Positions 1-8,792 of a DNA stretch of 64,000 nucleotides are shown here, one piece after another. The stretch's first letter is position 1, and every line of letters begins with the position of its first letter. The position numbers and the translations under genes were made by a program. Below the pieces are notes generated by a model. The model did no database searches, was not told the origin of the DNA, and was given only the letters and a program-made list of their open reading frames with translations. Source of the stretch: Arenibacter amylolyticus (GTDB lineage: Bacteria; Bacteroidota; Bacteroidia; Flavobacteriales; Flavobacteriaceae); assembly GCF_002150785.1 (NCBI RefSeq), contig NZ_MTAZ01000005.1:1-64000 (forward strand), given 5' to 3'.

Positions 1-10
1 TGAGAGGACA

Positions 11-31
11 GGTAGCCAAATAATGGCTACC
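11..31. terminator. Terminator-like hairpin at the window edge
   Basis: A perfect 8-bp stem, GGTAGCCA (11-18) and TGGCTACC (24-31), encloses a 5-nt loop. Only a short pyrimidine stretch follows and there is no long T-run, so it is a weak intrinsic terminator. It probably ends the gene that lies before this window, ahead of radC. Confidence 0.4.
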
Positions 32-87
32 TTCCTACTCGATTCAAAGTAAATCCTCCAATAGACTATAATTCTTATCTTTAACCT

Positions 88-786
88 ATGCAAGAAAAAT
101 CTACCACCTTTTCCATAAAAAATTGGTCCGATGATGATAAGCCACGGGAGAAACTGGTCCAGAAGGGGCGGACAATCCTAACTGACGCAGAATTGATTGC
201 TATTCTTATCGGTTCCGGCAGTAGAAATGAAAGTGCGGTGGAGCTCTCCAAGCGTATTTTGGCCTCGGTAAATAATAACCTTAACGAATTGGGCAAACTT
301 TCCGTAAAACAGCTTATGAAGTTCAAGGGGATTGGAGAGGCCAAGGCTGTATCTATTGTTGCTGCCTTAGAGATTGGACGAAGGCGAAGGGGAGAAGACG
401 GACAGAAGATTACCAAAATCTCTTCCAGTAGATGTGTTTTTAATCTTTTGCAGCCTAAAATGGGAGAACTCCCCCATGAGGAGTTTTGGATTGTATACCT
501 TAACAACTCCAATAAAGTTCTTTTTGCAGGTCAGCAGAGTAAAGGGGGTATTACCGGAACCTTGGTAGATGTCCGCTTGGTATTAAAGCAAGCTTTAGAG
601 CTTGGAGCCGTGGGCCTTATACTTGCCCATAACCACCCATCAGGTACCCTTAAGCCCAGTGAGGCCGATAAACAGATAACCCAAAAATTGAAGTTGGCGT
701 CTCAAGCCTTGGACATAAAAGTGTTAGATCATATTATCATTACTCAAAAAGAATACTTTAGTTTTGCTGATGAAGGCCTGCTATAA
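88..786 (+). CDS. radC: RadC family protein (JAB/MPN domain)
   Basis: Of 232 residues, the usual RadC length. The N-terminal part carries a helix-hairpin-helix-like segment (KFKGIGEAKA, about residues 73-82). The C-terminal JAB/MPN domain holds the metal motif HNHPSG at about residue 181, followed by a downstream Asp (SEAD). RadC was named as a DNA repair protein, but its biochemical activity remains unsettled; JAB-domain relatives are metalloproteases and the family is often linked to recombination or mobile DNA. The ATG at 88 follows TATCTTTA (76-83), one mismatch from the Bacteroidetes -7 element TAnnTTTG, by only 4 nt. Transcribed alone or with the gene at 910. Assignment is firm; physiological role is not. 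Confidence 0.93.
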   Translation: MQEKSTTFSIKNWSDDDKPREKLVQKGRTILTDAELIAILIGSGSRNESAVELSKRILASVNNNLNELGKLSVKQLMKFKGIGEAKAVSIVAALEIGRRRRGEDGQKITKISSSRCVFNLLQPKMGELPHEEFWIVYLNNSNKVLFAGQQSKGGITGTLVDVRLVLKQALELGAVGLILAHNHPSGTLKPSEADKQITQKLKLASQALDIKVLDHIIITQKEYFSFADEGLL

Positions 787-909
787 AAACTAATTTAAAG
801 TGTTAGCTTCGGGTAGAAACGTATTTCTAAATATCAATCGGTTCTTTCCGGTCATAGGGAGGCGCCAAAGGATATCGGTAATAAAACCCGTTAGAGAAAA
901 ATAAAGACT

Positions 910-2208
910 ATGCTGCTTATTTACACCCATAAGATCACTTCCCGCTTTAGATATATAACGAAGCATTTATTCACCAATATTTTGGGTATAGAGGTTTCCT
1001 TCACAACCAAAGTGGAAGATTTTATAAAACACGCCGGTCCCAAAATAACCTATACGAAGCAGCCACTTCAAAACGAGTTTTTTTTAAGGAGCAATGATCT
1101 ATTGTTCGAGCAGGGAATTAACGATCTTCAAATACATGTATCGGATTGGGAAGGCGTACCTTGTTTTTTTGCCGCCGGGGAAAGGAGTAACCTGCCCTTC
1201 GACATTTTTGCCGCTAGTTTTTATTTACTCAGTAGGTATGAGGAGTATTTGCCACACGTTAAGGATATCCACGGTAGGTTTCCTCCGAAAGACAGTTTGG
1301 CGTATCAGAATAACTTTTTGCAGATTCCAGTGGTAGATATATGGGCGCTTAGGTTATTGGAAGGGCTTAAAGAAAAATTTCCAGAATTGGAATACAAGCC
1401 TAGATCATACCGTTTTAACCCCATCATTGATGTTACCACTTCCCATTGTTTTTTGCACAGGGGGTTGGTAAGGGGGATTTCGGGCTTCTTATTAGACTTG
1501 GTCTCTCTAAGATTAAGACGGGTGGTAGATCGGATATCTGTGTTGATGAAATTAAAGAGGGATCCCTATGATAATTTTTTTGAGCTCATAGAATTGCACA
1601 AACAATACAATGCTAAGGGCAGGTTCTTTTTCCAATTTGCGGAATATTCTACCTATGACAAGAATGTGTCTCCCAGTAATAACAAATTTAAATACCTTAT
1701 TAAGTCGGTTGCAGATTACGAGGTGGTTTCTCTTTGCTGTTCGTACAGTTCCTTTAACAACAAAACCTTGTTGATGGAAGAGAAAAAGAATCTTTCCAAT
1801 GTAATTCATAGACCCATCAATAGCTCCCGCATGCGTTTTAACAGGGTAGATATTCCAGAAACCTATCGGAATTTAGTGGATGCGGGGTTTACAAACGATT
1901 ATACCATGGGTTATACCCATGAAAGTGGATTTAGAGCGGGGAGTTGCACCCCTTTCTATTTTTATGACATTCTTCTGGAGGTTCAACAGCCTATAGAAAT
2001 TCACCCATTTGCCCTCCATGATTATAGCTTGTTAACTACCAATTCAAAAGAAGAGGCACTTAAGGTGGTAGCGTCTCTTGCTTTGGAAGTGAAAAAGGTA
2101 AATGGTACGTTTGTAACCATTTTTTCTAATGAGCTGCTTGGGGGCGAAGCGAAGCTGAATTGGAAGGAGTTATATAGAAATATTTTAAAGAAAGTATATG
2201 TACAGTAA
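910..2208 (+). CDS. Polysaccharide deacetylase-like protein (DUF7033-type N-terminus)
   Basis: 432 residues without a signal peptide. The arrangement resembles flavobacterial proteins annotated as polysaccharide deacetylase family: an N-terminal domain (about 1-150, with LLSRYEEYLPH and the FPPKDSLAYQN stretch) followed by a NodB-like barrel from about residue 170. The first NodB metal motif would be expected around NPIIDVTTSHCF, where usual members have an Asp-rich DxD-type signature; only one Asp is visible here, so the metal site may be altered or inactive. The later motif YTHESGFRAGSCTPF matches the substrate/closing region of such proteins. The stop overlaps the next gene by 11 nt, which implies co-transcription with the HAD phosphatase. 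Family call is from general resemblance, not alignment. Confidence 0.62.
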   Translation: MLLIYTHKITSRFRYITKHLFTNILGIEVSFTTKVEDFIKHAGPKITYTKQPLQNEFFLRSNDLLFEQGINDLQIHVSDWEGVPCFFAAGERSNLPFDIFAASFYLLSRYEEYLPHVKDIHGRFPPKDSLAYQNNFLQIPVVDIWALRLLEGLKEKFPELEYKPRSYRFNPIIDVTTSHCFLHRGLVRGISGFLLDLVSLRLRRVVDRISVLMKLKRDPYDNFFELIELHKQYNAKGRFFFQFAEYSTYDKNVSPSNNKFKYLIKSVADYEVVSLCCSYSSFNNKTLLMEEKKNLSNVIHRPINSSRMRFNRVDIPETYRNLVDAGFTNDYTMGYTHESGFRAGSCTPFYFYDILLEVQQPIEIHPFALHDYSLLTTNSKEEALKVVASLALEVKKVNGTFVTIFSNELLGGEAKLNWKELYRNILKKVYVQ

Positions 2209-2887
2209 TACGGTTACCGATGTGTTTTTCGATCTAGATCATACACTCTGGGATTTCGAAAAGAATTCTGCCCTTACTTTCCAGAAGATTTTGTCTGAAA
2301 GTGCCGTGGGGGTGGATTTGGATGACTTTTTAAAAACCTATATTCCCATTAACCTAGAATTTTGGAAGAAGTATAGGGAGGGGAAAGTCACTAAAGAAGA
2401 GTTGAGATATCAAAGGCTTAAAAACACCTTCGACTCGTTGAGGTATGGGGTAGGTGATGAGCTTATACATTATTTGGCCAATCAGTATATAGAGCACTTG
2501 TCTTCCTATAATAACCTATTTCCAAATGCCTTAGAGATCTTGGGGTACTTACAACCCAAATACAAGCTTCATATCATTACCAACGGATTTCAGGAGGTAC
2601 AGGATAGGAAATTGCGCAATGCCAAAATCGACCACTTTTTTAATCAGGTTATTAATTCGGAAATGGCCGGTGCAAAAAAGCCAGATCCCTTAATATTTCA
2701 ATTAGCACTGGATAAGGCCAAGGCAGTTCCCCAAAGATCTATAATGATAGGAGATAGCGTGGAGGCAGATATTATTGGGGCTCAAAGGGTGGGATTTCAC
2801 GTACTTCATTTTAATGCCCATAAGGAACCTAAGCATAATTATTGCGAAATTATTCAGAACTTGAATGAAATAAAATTGTTTTTATAA
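2198..2887 (+). CDS. yjjG: YjjG-family HAD noncanonical pyrimidine nucleotidase
   Basis: 229 residues, cytosolic HAD-superfamily hydrolase. Motif I is DLDHTLWDF near the N-terminus (nucleophile Asp and general acid Asp), motif II is the Thr in HIITNGFQEVQ, motif III the Lys in GAKKPDP, and motif IV is GDSVEADIIGAQ. The length and the DLDHTLWDF start are characteristic of YjjG, which dephosphorylates noncanonical pyrimidine nucleoside monophosphates in nucleotide-pool cleaning. The ATG at 2198 lies inside the 3' end of the preceding gene, in another frame, so translation is probably coupled. Subfamily is likely, exact substrate is inferred. Confidence 0.85.
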   Translation: MYSNTVTDVFFDLDHTLWDFEKNSALTFQKILSESAVGVDLDDFLKTYIPINLEFWKKYREGKVTKEELRYQRLKNTFDSLRYGVGDELIHYLANQYIEHLSSYNNLFPNALEILGYLQPKYKLHIITNGFQEVQDRKLRNAKIDHFFNQVINSEMAGAKKPDPLIFQLALDKAKAVPQRSIMIGDSVEADIIGAQRVGFHVLHFNAHKEPKHNYCEIIQNLNEIKLFL

Positions 2888-2940
2888 AGTTGTATATTGT
2901 AGATCATGATCTTATAGTCTGATTTTGCAATGTGCACCTT

Positions 2941-3486
2941 ATGGTAAATAAGATTTTAATTCTGTCTATAATTACGCTACTAGGACTAGTTTCCTGTGTG
3001 GAGAAGCAGAATTTTGATCAATTGGATGATTTATTCATAGAGCCTACCATTGAGGGAAGTATCCTATATGTGGAAGCGCCGGAAGATGTATTTAATCAGC
3101 CTATTGTAGGAGGTTCCGTAAGCCAGGATTTTAATTTTGACGGATTTAATGAAGATATCTTTGCAGACCGGGTGTTGGAAGGTTCTATTATATATGAAAT
3201 TGAAAACACCACAAGCAAGGAATTAGACCTCACTGTAGAGTTTTTGGATGAAGCTAAGCTAATTCTGGATACTATGTACATTCACGTAGACCCAGGGCCA
3301 ACGGCTACCGTAGAAAAGGAGGTAGCTTATGGTGGCGCTTCTGGTAAAAACATAGAAATTATCAAAAACACCTCCAGTATTAGGGTTCATGTGCAGAACT
3401 TGGGCGACAATACCAGTGTTTCTAACCTTCCAGACCCAAAGATCATTTTTAGGTCTATGGGTGAATTTACGATGCGGATACGATGA
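2941..3486 (+). CDS. Hypothetical lipoprotein, first gene of a three-gene envelope cluster
   Basis: 181 residues from the ATG at 2941; an in-frame GTG at 2932 would add three residues but no better signal. The N-terminus MVNKILILSIITLLGLVSC is a lipoprotein signal peptide with Cys in the lipobox, so the mature protein is expected to be membrane-anchored. The rest is predicted beta-rich and acidic, with no enzyme motif that I recognise. The stop overlaps the start of the next gene by 4 nt (ATGA), indicating translational coupling to the outer-membrane barrel gene. Similar lipoprotein-barrel pairs occur in Flavobacteriia, but no function is known to me. Confidence 0.75.
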   Translation: MVNKILILSIITLLGLVSCVEKQNFDQLDDLFIEPTIEGSILYVEAPEDVFNQPIVGGSVSQDFNFDGFNEDIFADRVLEGSIIYEIENTTSKELDLTVEFLDEAKLILDTMYIHVDPGPTATVEKEVAYGGASGKNIEIIKNTSSIRVHVQNLGDNTSVSNLPDPKIIFRSMGEFTMRIR

Positions 3487-4922
3487 GGTCTTGGGCTATT
3501 ATTTTATTGATATTGCTCACGAGCAATGTCCCGCTTCTAGCCCAGAACAAACAATTGTTATACGATTTCACGGAAATCCCCGATGCCCTGATGGTCAATC
3601 CCGGGATGCTGACGGATTATCAGTGGTATGCCGGTCTACCGGTTGTTTCCGGTCTGTCTATTCAAGCAGGCTCCAATGCCCTCACTGTCCATGATCTTTT
3701 TGCGGATGATGGGGAAGACTTTAATGATAAAGTCCGGGAAAAGGCAATAGATAGGATGGGGATAAGGGACGAACTAAGCGGAACTTTTCAAACACACCTT
3801 CTTAATGCCGGATTTAGGGGAAGGAATCCAGATAACTTTTATTCCTTCGGGATTTATACGGAGGGAGATGCTATAGGCTATTGGTTTAAGGATCTTGCCA
3901 TCCTAGCATTTGAGGGCAATGCCCCTCATTTGGGAAGAAGGTTTAATCTAGACCACTTAAAAGCTAGGTCCGAAATGGTGAATGTGTTTCATTTTGGACT
4001 TAATAAAAGAATCCATAAAAAGCTTACTGTAGGGGCAAGGGCAAAAATATATTCAAGTGTATTTCATGCTTCCTCTACAAAGAACAGCGGGTATTTTGTT
4101 ACTACGGAGGGAGAGAATAATCTACGAGCTAACACCTTGGTGGCAGATATGGAATTTCGCTCCTCTGGTTTAGATGAAATTAAAGATGCCTTGGACGACA
4201 ACGAAAATACTTCTTTATCTGAGGTTCTTAGCCGTAGAATGTTTTTTGGGGGCGATTTGGGACTGGGTGTGGATTTAGGGTTTACCTATCACTTAAACGA
4301 AAGAACCCTACTAACGGGTAGCTTGTTAGACCTTGGATTTATTTACAATACCACCGATGTAAAAAACTATAGCCTAAATGGGGCGGCTACCGTAGAGGGA
4401 ATAGAGTTTATTTTGCCAGAGGCATTTTCTAACCTTAACGACGACCTTTGGCAAGAATTAATAGAGGAGGTAGAATCTTTGATTCCCTATGAAAATAATA
4501 CAAAAAGCTATCTTAGCTTTAGACCTACTAAACTATATGGGTCTCTTCGCTATAACTTTGGCAAGCCTATGCCATCTCGTGGTAGGTGTGACTGTAAGGA
4601 TTTGGTGTTTGGCAGACAGCGTTTTAAAGACTTCAACAATGCGGTGGGAGGACAATTGTATGTTATTAACAGGCCTAGGGGACCGCAAGCTGCTTTAACG
4701 GCCTTTTATCTGCGTCGCTTCGGGCATGCCTTGGCCGTAAAAGCTACCTATACGGTAGATAAGTTTTCATTTTCAAATATAGGATTGGGACTAAGTTTAC
4801 AAGCAGGTCCGGTTAATTTATATGTAATGGCAGATAACCTTCTAGCTTATGGGAATGTGGCTGATAGTCACTATGCTTCTTTTCAGTTTGGATTAAATAT
4901 TATATCTTGGGGCAAGAAATAA
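3483..4922 (+). CDS. DUF5723-like outer-membrane beta-barrel protein
   Basis: 479 residues with a signal peptide (MRSWAIILLILLTSNVPLLAQ). After cleavage the protein starts with a short segment containing ALMVNPGML, then alternating amphipathic strands rich in Gly and aromatics (for example HFGLNKRIHKKLTVGARAKI and FGGDLGLGVDLGFTYHL), as in flavobacterial DUF5723 proteins of the FadL/PorV-like barrel type. A small cysteine pair (GRCDCKDL) sits at about residue 365. The gene is translationally coupled to the lipoprotein before it and 12 nt from the secreted protein after it, so the three products probably act together at the outer membrane. The substrate, if any, is unknown. Confidence 0.72.
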   Translation: MRSWAIILLILLTSNVPLLAQNKQLLYDFTEIPDALMVNPGMLTDYQWYAGLPVVSGLSIQAGSNALTVHDLFADDGEDFNDKVREKAIDRMGIRDELSGTFQTHLLNAGFRGRNPDNFYSFGIYTEGDAIGYWFKDLAILAFEGNAPHLGRRFNLDHLKARSEMVNVFHFGLNKRIHKKLTVGARAKIYSSVFHASSTKNSGYFVTTEGENNLRANTLVADMEFRSSGLDEIKDALDDNENTSLSEVLSRRMFFGGDLGLGVDLGFTYHLNERTLLTGSLLDLGFIYNTTDVKNYSLNGAATVEGIEFILPEAFSNLNDDLWQELIEEVESLIPYENNTKSYLSFRPTKLYGSLRYNFGKPMPSRGRCDCKDLVFGRQRFKDFNNAVGGQLYVINRPRGPQAALTAFYLRRFGHALAVKATYTVDKFSFSNIGLGLSLQAGPVNLYVMADNLLAYGNVADSHYASFQFGLNIISWGKK

Positions 4923-4934
4923 TCCGAGTTTTAC

Positions 4935-5810
4935 ATGAGAAATTTACTGATTGCTATCTTTTTGCTGAATTGTTTTTTAGGAATGTCACAGGCAGAATTA
5001 AATAAGTATAAATACATTATCGTACCTGTTAAGTTAGATGCCTTTAAGCAGGAGAATCAGTACCAGACCAGTACCTTGATTAAATATTTATTGGTGGAAA
5101 ATGGATTTAATGCGGTGTACGACAATGCTATGCCAGAGGATTTGTTGAACAATAGATGTTTGGGACTGGTATTGTCCTTAAACGATGATTCTTCCATGTT
5201 TACCACTAAACTTACCCTTAGTTTAAAGGACTGTTTCTCTAAAGAGGTATATGTAACCAAGGAAGGAAGGAGTAAAGAAAAAGATTTTAAAGCAGCGTAT
5301 TCAGGGGCCATAAAAGAAAGTATGCAGTCCCTGTCCGATGTAGATTACCAATACCAACCGGCAGCTAATAAGGAGCCAGTAACGATTAGTTTTAAGGACG
5401 ATGTAAAAAGAATTTCGCAAACTGCCACCCAGGCACCAAAAAACAGTACGCACGATCCTGTGGTGCAGCAAAAGGCTACTTTGAAAGAGCAGTCCTATAA
5501 GGATCTAACTCCAGCGCAGTCAGATTTTAAGCAAGGGGAAGGGCAGCTAACCGAAACTGCCACGCAGGTGAAAAATGTGGTGGAAAGCGATGTTTTGTAT
5601 GCTCAGGCCATTCCCAATGGCTACCAATTAGTGGATAGCACCCCTAAAATTGTGATGATCTTGCAGCAGACTAGTTTCAGTAACTTTTATATGGCGAAAC
5701 CTAATTGGCAAGAAGCAAATGGAATCTTGTATAAAAGAGGTGGAAATTGGGTGTTCGAATACTATGAGGGAGGCGAACTGATGAACAAAAAGATGAACAT
5801 TAAATTCTAA
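4935..5810 (+). CDS. Hypothetical secreted protein
   Basis: 291 residues beginning with a signal peptide (MRNLLIAIFLLNCFLGMSQA). The first part (about 20-130) looks like a compact domain with KYIIVPVKLDAF and a Cys in LSLKDCFSKEVYV. A linker rich in Gln, Thr and Lys (about 150-220) follows, then a C-terminal domain with several aromatic residues (PNWQEANGILYKRGGNWVFEYYEGG). Third gene of the cluster with the lipoprotein and barrel; ends convergent with rarA. I do not recognise the family. Export to the periplasm is the only supported statement. Confidence 0.7.
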   Translation: MRNLLIAIFLLNCFLGMSQAELNKYKYIIVPVKLDAFKQENQYQTSTLIKYLLVENGFNAVYDNAMPEDLLNNRCLGLVLSLNDDSSMFTTKLTLSLKDCFSKEVYVTKEGRSKEKDFKAAYSGAIKESMQSLSDVDYQYQPAANKEPVTISFKDDVKRISQTATQAPKNSTHDPVVQQKATLKEQSYKDLTPAQSDFKQGEGQLTETATQVKNVVESDVLYAQAIPNGYQLVDSTPKIVMILQQTSFSNFYMAKPNWQEANGILYKRGGNWVFEYYEGGELMNKKMNIKF

Positions 5811-5831
5811 TCCGAATGTATTTTGCAAACC

Positions 5832-5858
5832 AGGGAGTTCCTTTCGTAGGAACCCCCT
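5832..5858. terminator. Bidirectional terminator-like hairpin
   Basis: AGGGAGTTCCT (5832-5842) pairs with AGGAACCCCCT (5848-5858) with one A-C mismatch and a 5-nt TTCGT loop. It lies in the 51-bp gap between two convergent genes (the secreted protein at 4935 and rarA), where it could stop transcription from both sides. T-runs are short. Confidence 0.6.
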
Positions 5859-5861
5859 AGA

Positions 5862-7139
5862 TTATAATTTATACTTGTTCTTCCACCGCTTCTTAAGGAA
5901 TTCCTTGATGGCATTTTCTCGATTATTGTTGCCTGGGCTATAAAAGCTGGCCCCTTTTAACTCGGTCGGCATAAACTCTTCGTCCACAAAGTTTTGGTCA
6001 TAATCGTGTGCATATTTGTATTCTTGCCCGTACCCTAGATCTTTCATTAGTTTGGTAGGCGCATTTCGTAAAGGTAGCGGTACCGATAGGTCTCCCGTTT
6101 GTTTAACGGTTTGTTGCGCTTTATTGATGGCCATATAGCTGGCATTGCTCTTAGGGGAGGTGGCTAAATAAATAACACACTGGCTTAGAATTATACGCGC
6201 TTCTGGATATCCTATGGTAGTAACTGCCTGGAATGTGGTATTTGCCATTACCAATGCGGTGGGATTGGCATTGCCAATATCTTCGGAGGCCAATATCAAC
6301 AGTCTTCGGGCAATAAATTTCACGTCTTCTCCGCCTTCTATCATCCTAGCCAGCCAATATACGGCGGCATTGGGGTCGCTGCCGCGTATAGATTTGATAA
6401 AAGCAGAGATGATGTCGTAATGTTGCTCCCCAGTTTTGTCATAGAGCACCGTATTTTGCTGAACCTTACTTAAAACCAGTTCGTCTGTTATATTAATTTC
6501 CTCTTTGGCTTCGGAGTTTATAATAAGCTCAAAGATGTTCAATAGTTTTCTGCCATCCCCACCGGAAAGTCTTAACAGTGCCTCGGTCTCCTTCAGGTGA
6601 ATGGTTTTTTTCTTAAGATGGGTATCCAGATTCATGGCCCTTTTTAAAAGAGCTTCCAAGTCCTCTTTTCCAAACGGATTCAGGATGTAGACCTGACAAC
6701 GGGATAGGAGCGCGGGGATTACCTCAAAGCTGGGGTTTTCGGTAGTCGCTCCAATTAAGGTGACCCAGCCTTTCTCAACAGCACCTAAAAGGGAGTCTTG
6801 TTGCGACTTGCTAAACCGGTGGATCTCATCAATAAAAAGGATAGGGTTTTTAGTTGTGAATAAACCGCCGCTTTGTTTAGCTTTTTCAATTACCTCCCTT
6901 ACCTCTTTTACACCACTGCTAATAGCACTCAAAGTGTAAAAGGGTCTTCCGCTGGTCTCGGCAATGATATTGGCCAAGGTGGTTTTGCCCGTTCCTGGGG
7001 GGCCCCATAGGATGAGGGAAGGAAGAATTCCTTGTTTAATTTGATGGGTAAGCGATCCCTTTTCACCTACCAGATGATGTTGACTTATGTACTCCTCCAG
7101 TGATTTGGGGCGTACTCTTTCTGCAAGTGGTTTATTCAT
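5862..7139 (-). CDS. rarA: Replication-associated recombination protein A (AAA+ ATPase)
   Basis: 425 residues from the ATG at 7139 (MNKPLAERVRP); the open frame extends three codons upstream to a TTG, which is less likely. RarA/MgsA is a AAA+ ATPase related to clamp-loader proteins that acts at stalled replication forks. Walker A is LWGPPGTGKTTLA, Walker B is LFIDEIHRF, sensor 1 is IGATTENPSFE, and the arginine-finger region is PALLSRCQVY. The C-terminal part with IRGSDPNAAVYWLARM is typical of the tetramerisation domain. TATTTTTG, a perfect -7 element on the minus strand (7146-7153), stands only 6 nt before the ATG, which suggests a leaderless or very short-leader mRNA. Confidence 0.95.
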   Translation of the reverse strand: MNKPLAERVRPKSLEEYISQHHLVGEKGSLTHQIKQGILPSLILWGPPGTGKTTLANIIAETSGRPFYTLSAISSGVKEVREVIEKAKQSGGLFTTKNPILFIDEIHRFSKSQQDSLLGAVEKGWVTLIGATTENPSFEVIPALLSRCQVYILNPFGKEDLEALLKRAMNLDTHLKKKTIHLKETEALLRLSGGDGRKLLNIFELIINSEAKEEINITDELVLSKVQQNTVLYDKTGEQHYDIISAFIKSIRGSDPNAAVYWLARMIEGGEDVKFIARRLLILASEDIGNANPTALVMANTTFQAVTTIGYPEARIILSQCVIYLATSPKSNASYMAINKAQQTVKQTGDLSVPLPLRNAPTKLMKDLGYGQEYKYAHDYDQNFVDEEFMPTELKGASFYSPGNNNRENAIKEFLKKRWKNKYKL

Positions 7140-7145
7140 AGGGCA

Positions 7146-7153
7146 CAAAAATA
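7146..7153 (-). promoter_or_regulatory. Candidate -7 promoter element of rarA
   Basis: TATTTTTG on the minus strand matches TAnnTTTG exactly and is followed by TGCCCT and the rarA ATG. I see no TTG at the expected -33 distance. Confidence 0.4.
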
Positions 7154-7230
7154 AGACTTTTAAATAGATGACATTTTATCGAAAAATGGAATCTTGGCAG
7201 GGATGTTGATTTTATACTTATATTTCAAGT

Positions 7231-7989
7231 ATGACGGAGCAATCGTATTTTAAATATTCAAATTCGGTCATTGTATTGCCGCTAATTTCAGTGCTTGCCA
7301 TTTGGACCGTATTTTGGGTAGAAATTAAATTCCAAGTAAACTTAAACGAGTATGGTATCTATCCAAGAACGTTTAGCGGATTAAGGGGGATTATCTTTAG
7401 TCCCTTCCTTCATGGATCGGTAGACCATCTGTACAATAACACCCTCCCGTTGGCGATACTTACAGCTGGCTTGACATATTTTTATAGGGGAATCACTGCC
7501 AAAGTGCTACTACTTGGAATACTAATATCTGGTTTTATTACCTGGTTAATTGGTAGGCCTAGCTTTCATATTGGCGCAAGTGGTCTTATATATGTATTGG
7601 CTAGTTTCATTTTTTTTAAGGGAATTATTTCCAAACACTACAGGTTGGTAGCACTTTCCCTTATCGTAGTATTTATCTACGGAAGTATGCTGTGGTATAT
7701 TTTTCCGGTAAAGGAAGGGATTTCTTGGGAGGGGCACTTAGGCGGATTCTCAACGGGATTGTTGTTGGCCCTATTAGTAAAGGCTTCCTTGCCAAAACCT
7801 AGGAAATACGATTGGGAAAGGGAAGATTATAATGAGGAGGAAGATGAGTTCCTAAGACACTTTGATGAAGATGGTAATTTTATTGAGCGTCCATCCGAGC
7901 AGGAGGCGGTGCCCCATAAAGAGCCACCCAGTATTATTTACCACTATAGGAAGTCGGAAAAAGGGGACTCCGCTGATAGTAGGGAGTAG
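7231..7989 (+). CDS. Rhomboid family intramembrane serine protease
   Basis: 252 residues. Several hydrophobic helices span residues 10-190. The catalytic Ser is in GASGLIY and the catalytic His in WEGHLGGF, the two rhomboid signatures; HGSVDHLYNNTLPL is the usual helix-2 histidine/asparagine region. The protein ends in a strongly acidic, soluble tail of about 60 residues (YNEEEDEFLRHFDEDG) that faces the cytoplasm if the topology is standard. It would cleave transmembrane substrates within the inner membrane; the substrate is unknown. The ATG at 7231 follows TATATTTC, one base off a -7 element, by 4 nt. It is convergent with rlmB. Confidence 0.92.
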   Translation: MTEQSYFKYSNSVIVLPLISVLAIWTVFWVEIKFQVNLNEYGIYPRTFSGLRGIIFSPFLHGSVDHLYNNTLPLAILTAGLTYFYRGITAKVLLLGILISGFITWLIGRPSFHIGASGLIYVLASFIFFKGIISKHYRLVALSLIVVFIYGSMLWYIFPVKEGISWEGHLGGFSTGLLLALLVKASLPKPRKYDWEREDYNEEEDEFLRHFDEDGNFIERPSEQEAVPHKEPPSIIYHYRKSEKGDSADSRE

Positions 7990-7993
7990 GTGT

Positions 7994-8014
7994 GGTGGCC
8001 CACTAGGGGCCGCC
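7994..8014. terminator. GC-rich hairpin between convergent genes
   Basis: GGTGGCCC (7994-8001) pairs with GGGCCGCC (8007-8014), one G-U pair, 5-nt loop, in the gap between the rhomboid gene and rlmB. No T-run on either side, so the role in termination is uncertain. Confidence 0.4.
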
Positions 8015-8037
8015 AGCCTGGTAACAATATGTTTCGT

Positions 8038-8787
8038 TTATTTGGAGGTTTTGCCCAAACGCTGCCGTACTACCTCGTATAGGAAAACGCCGCAAGCTAC
8101 AGATACATTAAGGGATCCAATGGTTCCCAGCATAGGCAATTTGGCCATATGATCCGAGGCTTTTAGGATGGAGGGGGAGATGCCTTGATCTTCAGATCCC
8201 ATAATGATTGCCGTGGGGGCAGATAACGATACCTCATAAAGGGTGTTGTCTGTTTTTTCCGTGGCGGCAACCACTTGAATTCCTGATGCCTGTAAAAAGA
8301 AAACGGCATCTTTTATATGGTCTACCTTTGCAATAGGTACTCTAAAAGCAGCTCCGGCCGAAGTCTTAACGGTGTCGGCGGTAACGGGTGCTGCTCCTCT
8401 CTTCTGAATAATTATTCCATCTACGCCTGTGCATTCTGCAGTTCTAATAATTGCGCCAAAATTACGGACATCGGAAAGTTGGTCTAATAAAAGAAAAAGA
8501 GGGGCCGTTTCTTTCTCCGCTACTTGTGCAATTAATTCCTCTATGGAAAGAAAGTCAACAGGAGATATGTTGGCTACCACTCCTTGGTGGTTGTTTTTGG
8601 TAATGCGGTTTAGTTTTTCAACGGGGACATAAGAGGCGCTGATGCCCTTCTTGCGAAGTAGGGTCTCCATCTCCCGAGAGAGATCGCCTTTTAATCCTTT
8701 CTGGATAAAGACTTTATCTATGGGCTCGTTGGCATTGATGGCCTCCATAACGGCTCTAATACCGTAAATTTGGGTTGTTTTTTCCAT
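8038..8787 (-). CDS. rlmB: 23S rRNA (guanosine-2'-O-)-methyltransferase RlmB, SpoU family
   Basis: 249 residues. An N-terminal substrate-binding domain (YGIRAVMEAINANEPIDKVF) is followed by the knotted SpoU methyltransferase domain: motif 1 LSDVRNFGAIIRTAECTGVD (catalytic Arg/Asn region), motif 2 IMGSEDQGIS, motif 3 LPMLGTIGSLNVSVACGV, which bind S-adenosylmethionine. By family knowledge it methylates the 2'-OH of G2251 (E. coli numbering) in the peptidyl-transferase P loop; TrmH-type relatives differ mainly in target. TACCTTTG (8793-8800, minus) is a full -7 element 5 nt before the ATG. Monocistronic by position, with a terminator upstream that isolates it from the SusCD operon. Confidence 0.9.
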   Translation of the reverse strand: MEKTTQIYGIRAVMEAINANEPIDKVFIQKGLKGDLSREMETLLRKKGISASYVPVEKLNRITKNNHQGVVANISPVDFLSIEELIAQVAEKETAPLFLLLDQLSDVRNFGAIIRTAECTGVDGIIIQKRGAAPVTADTVKTSAGAAFRVPIAKVDHIKDAVFFLQASGIQVVAATEKTDNTLYEVSLSAPTAIIMGSEDQGISPSILKASDHMAKLPMLGTIGSLNVSVACGVFLYEVVRQRLGKTSK

Positions 8788-8792
8788 AGACG

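Noticed and set aside
3389-3694. Plus-strand open frame across the lipoprotein-barrel junction
   Set aside because: It lies in another frame inside two well-supported genes, and its translation is rich in Cys, Arg and Ser without motifs.
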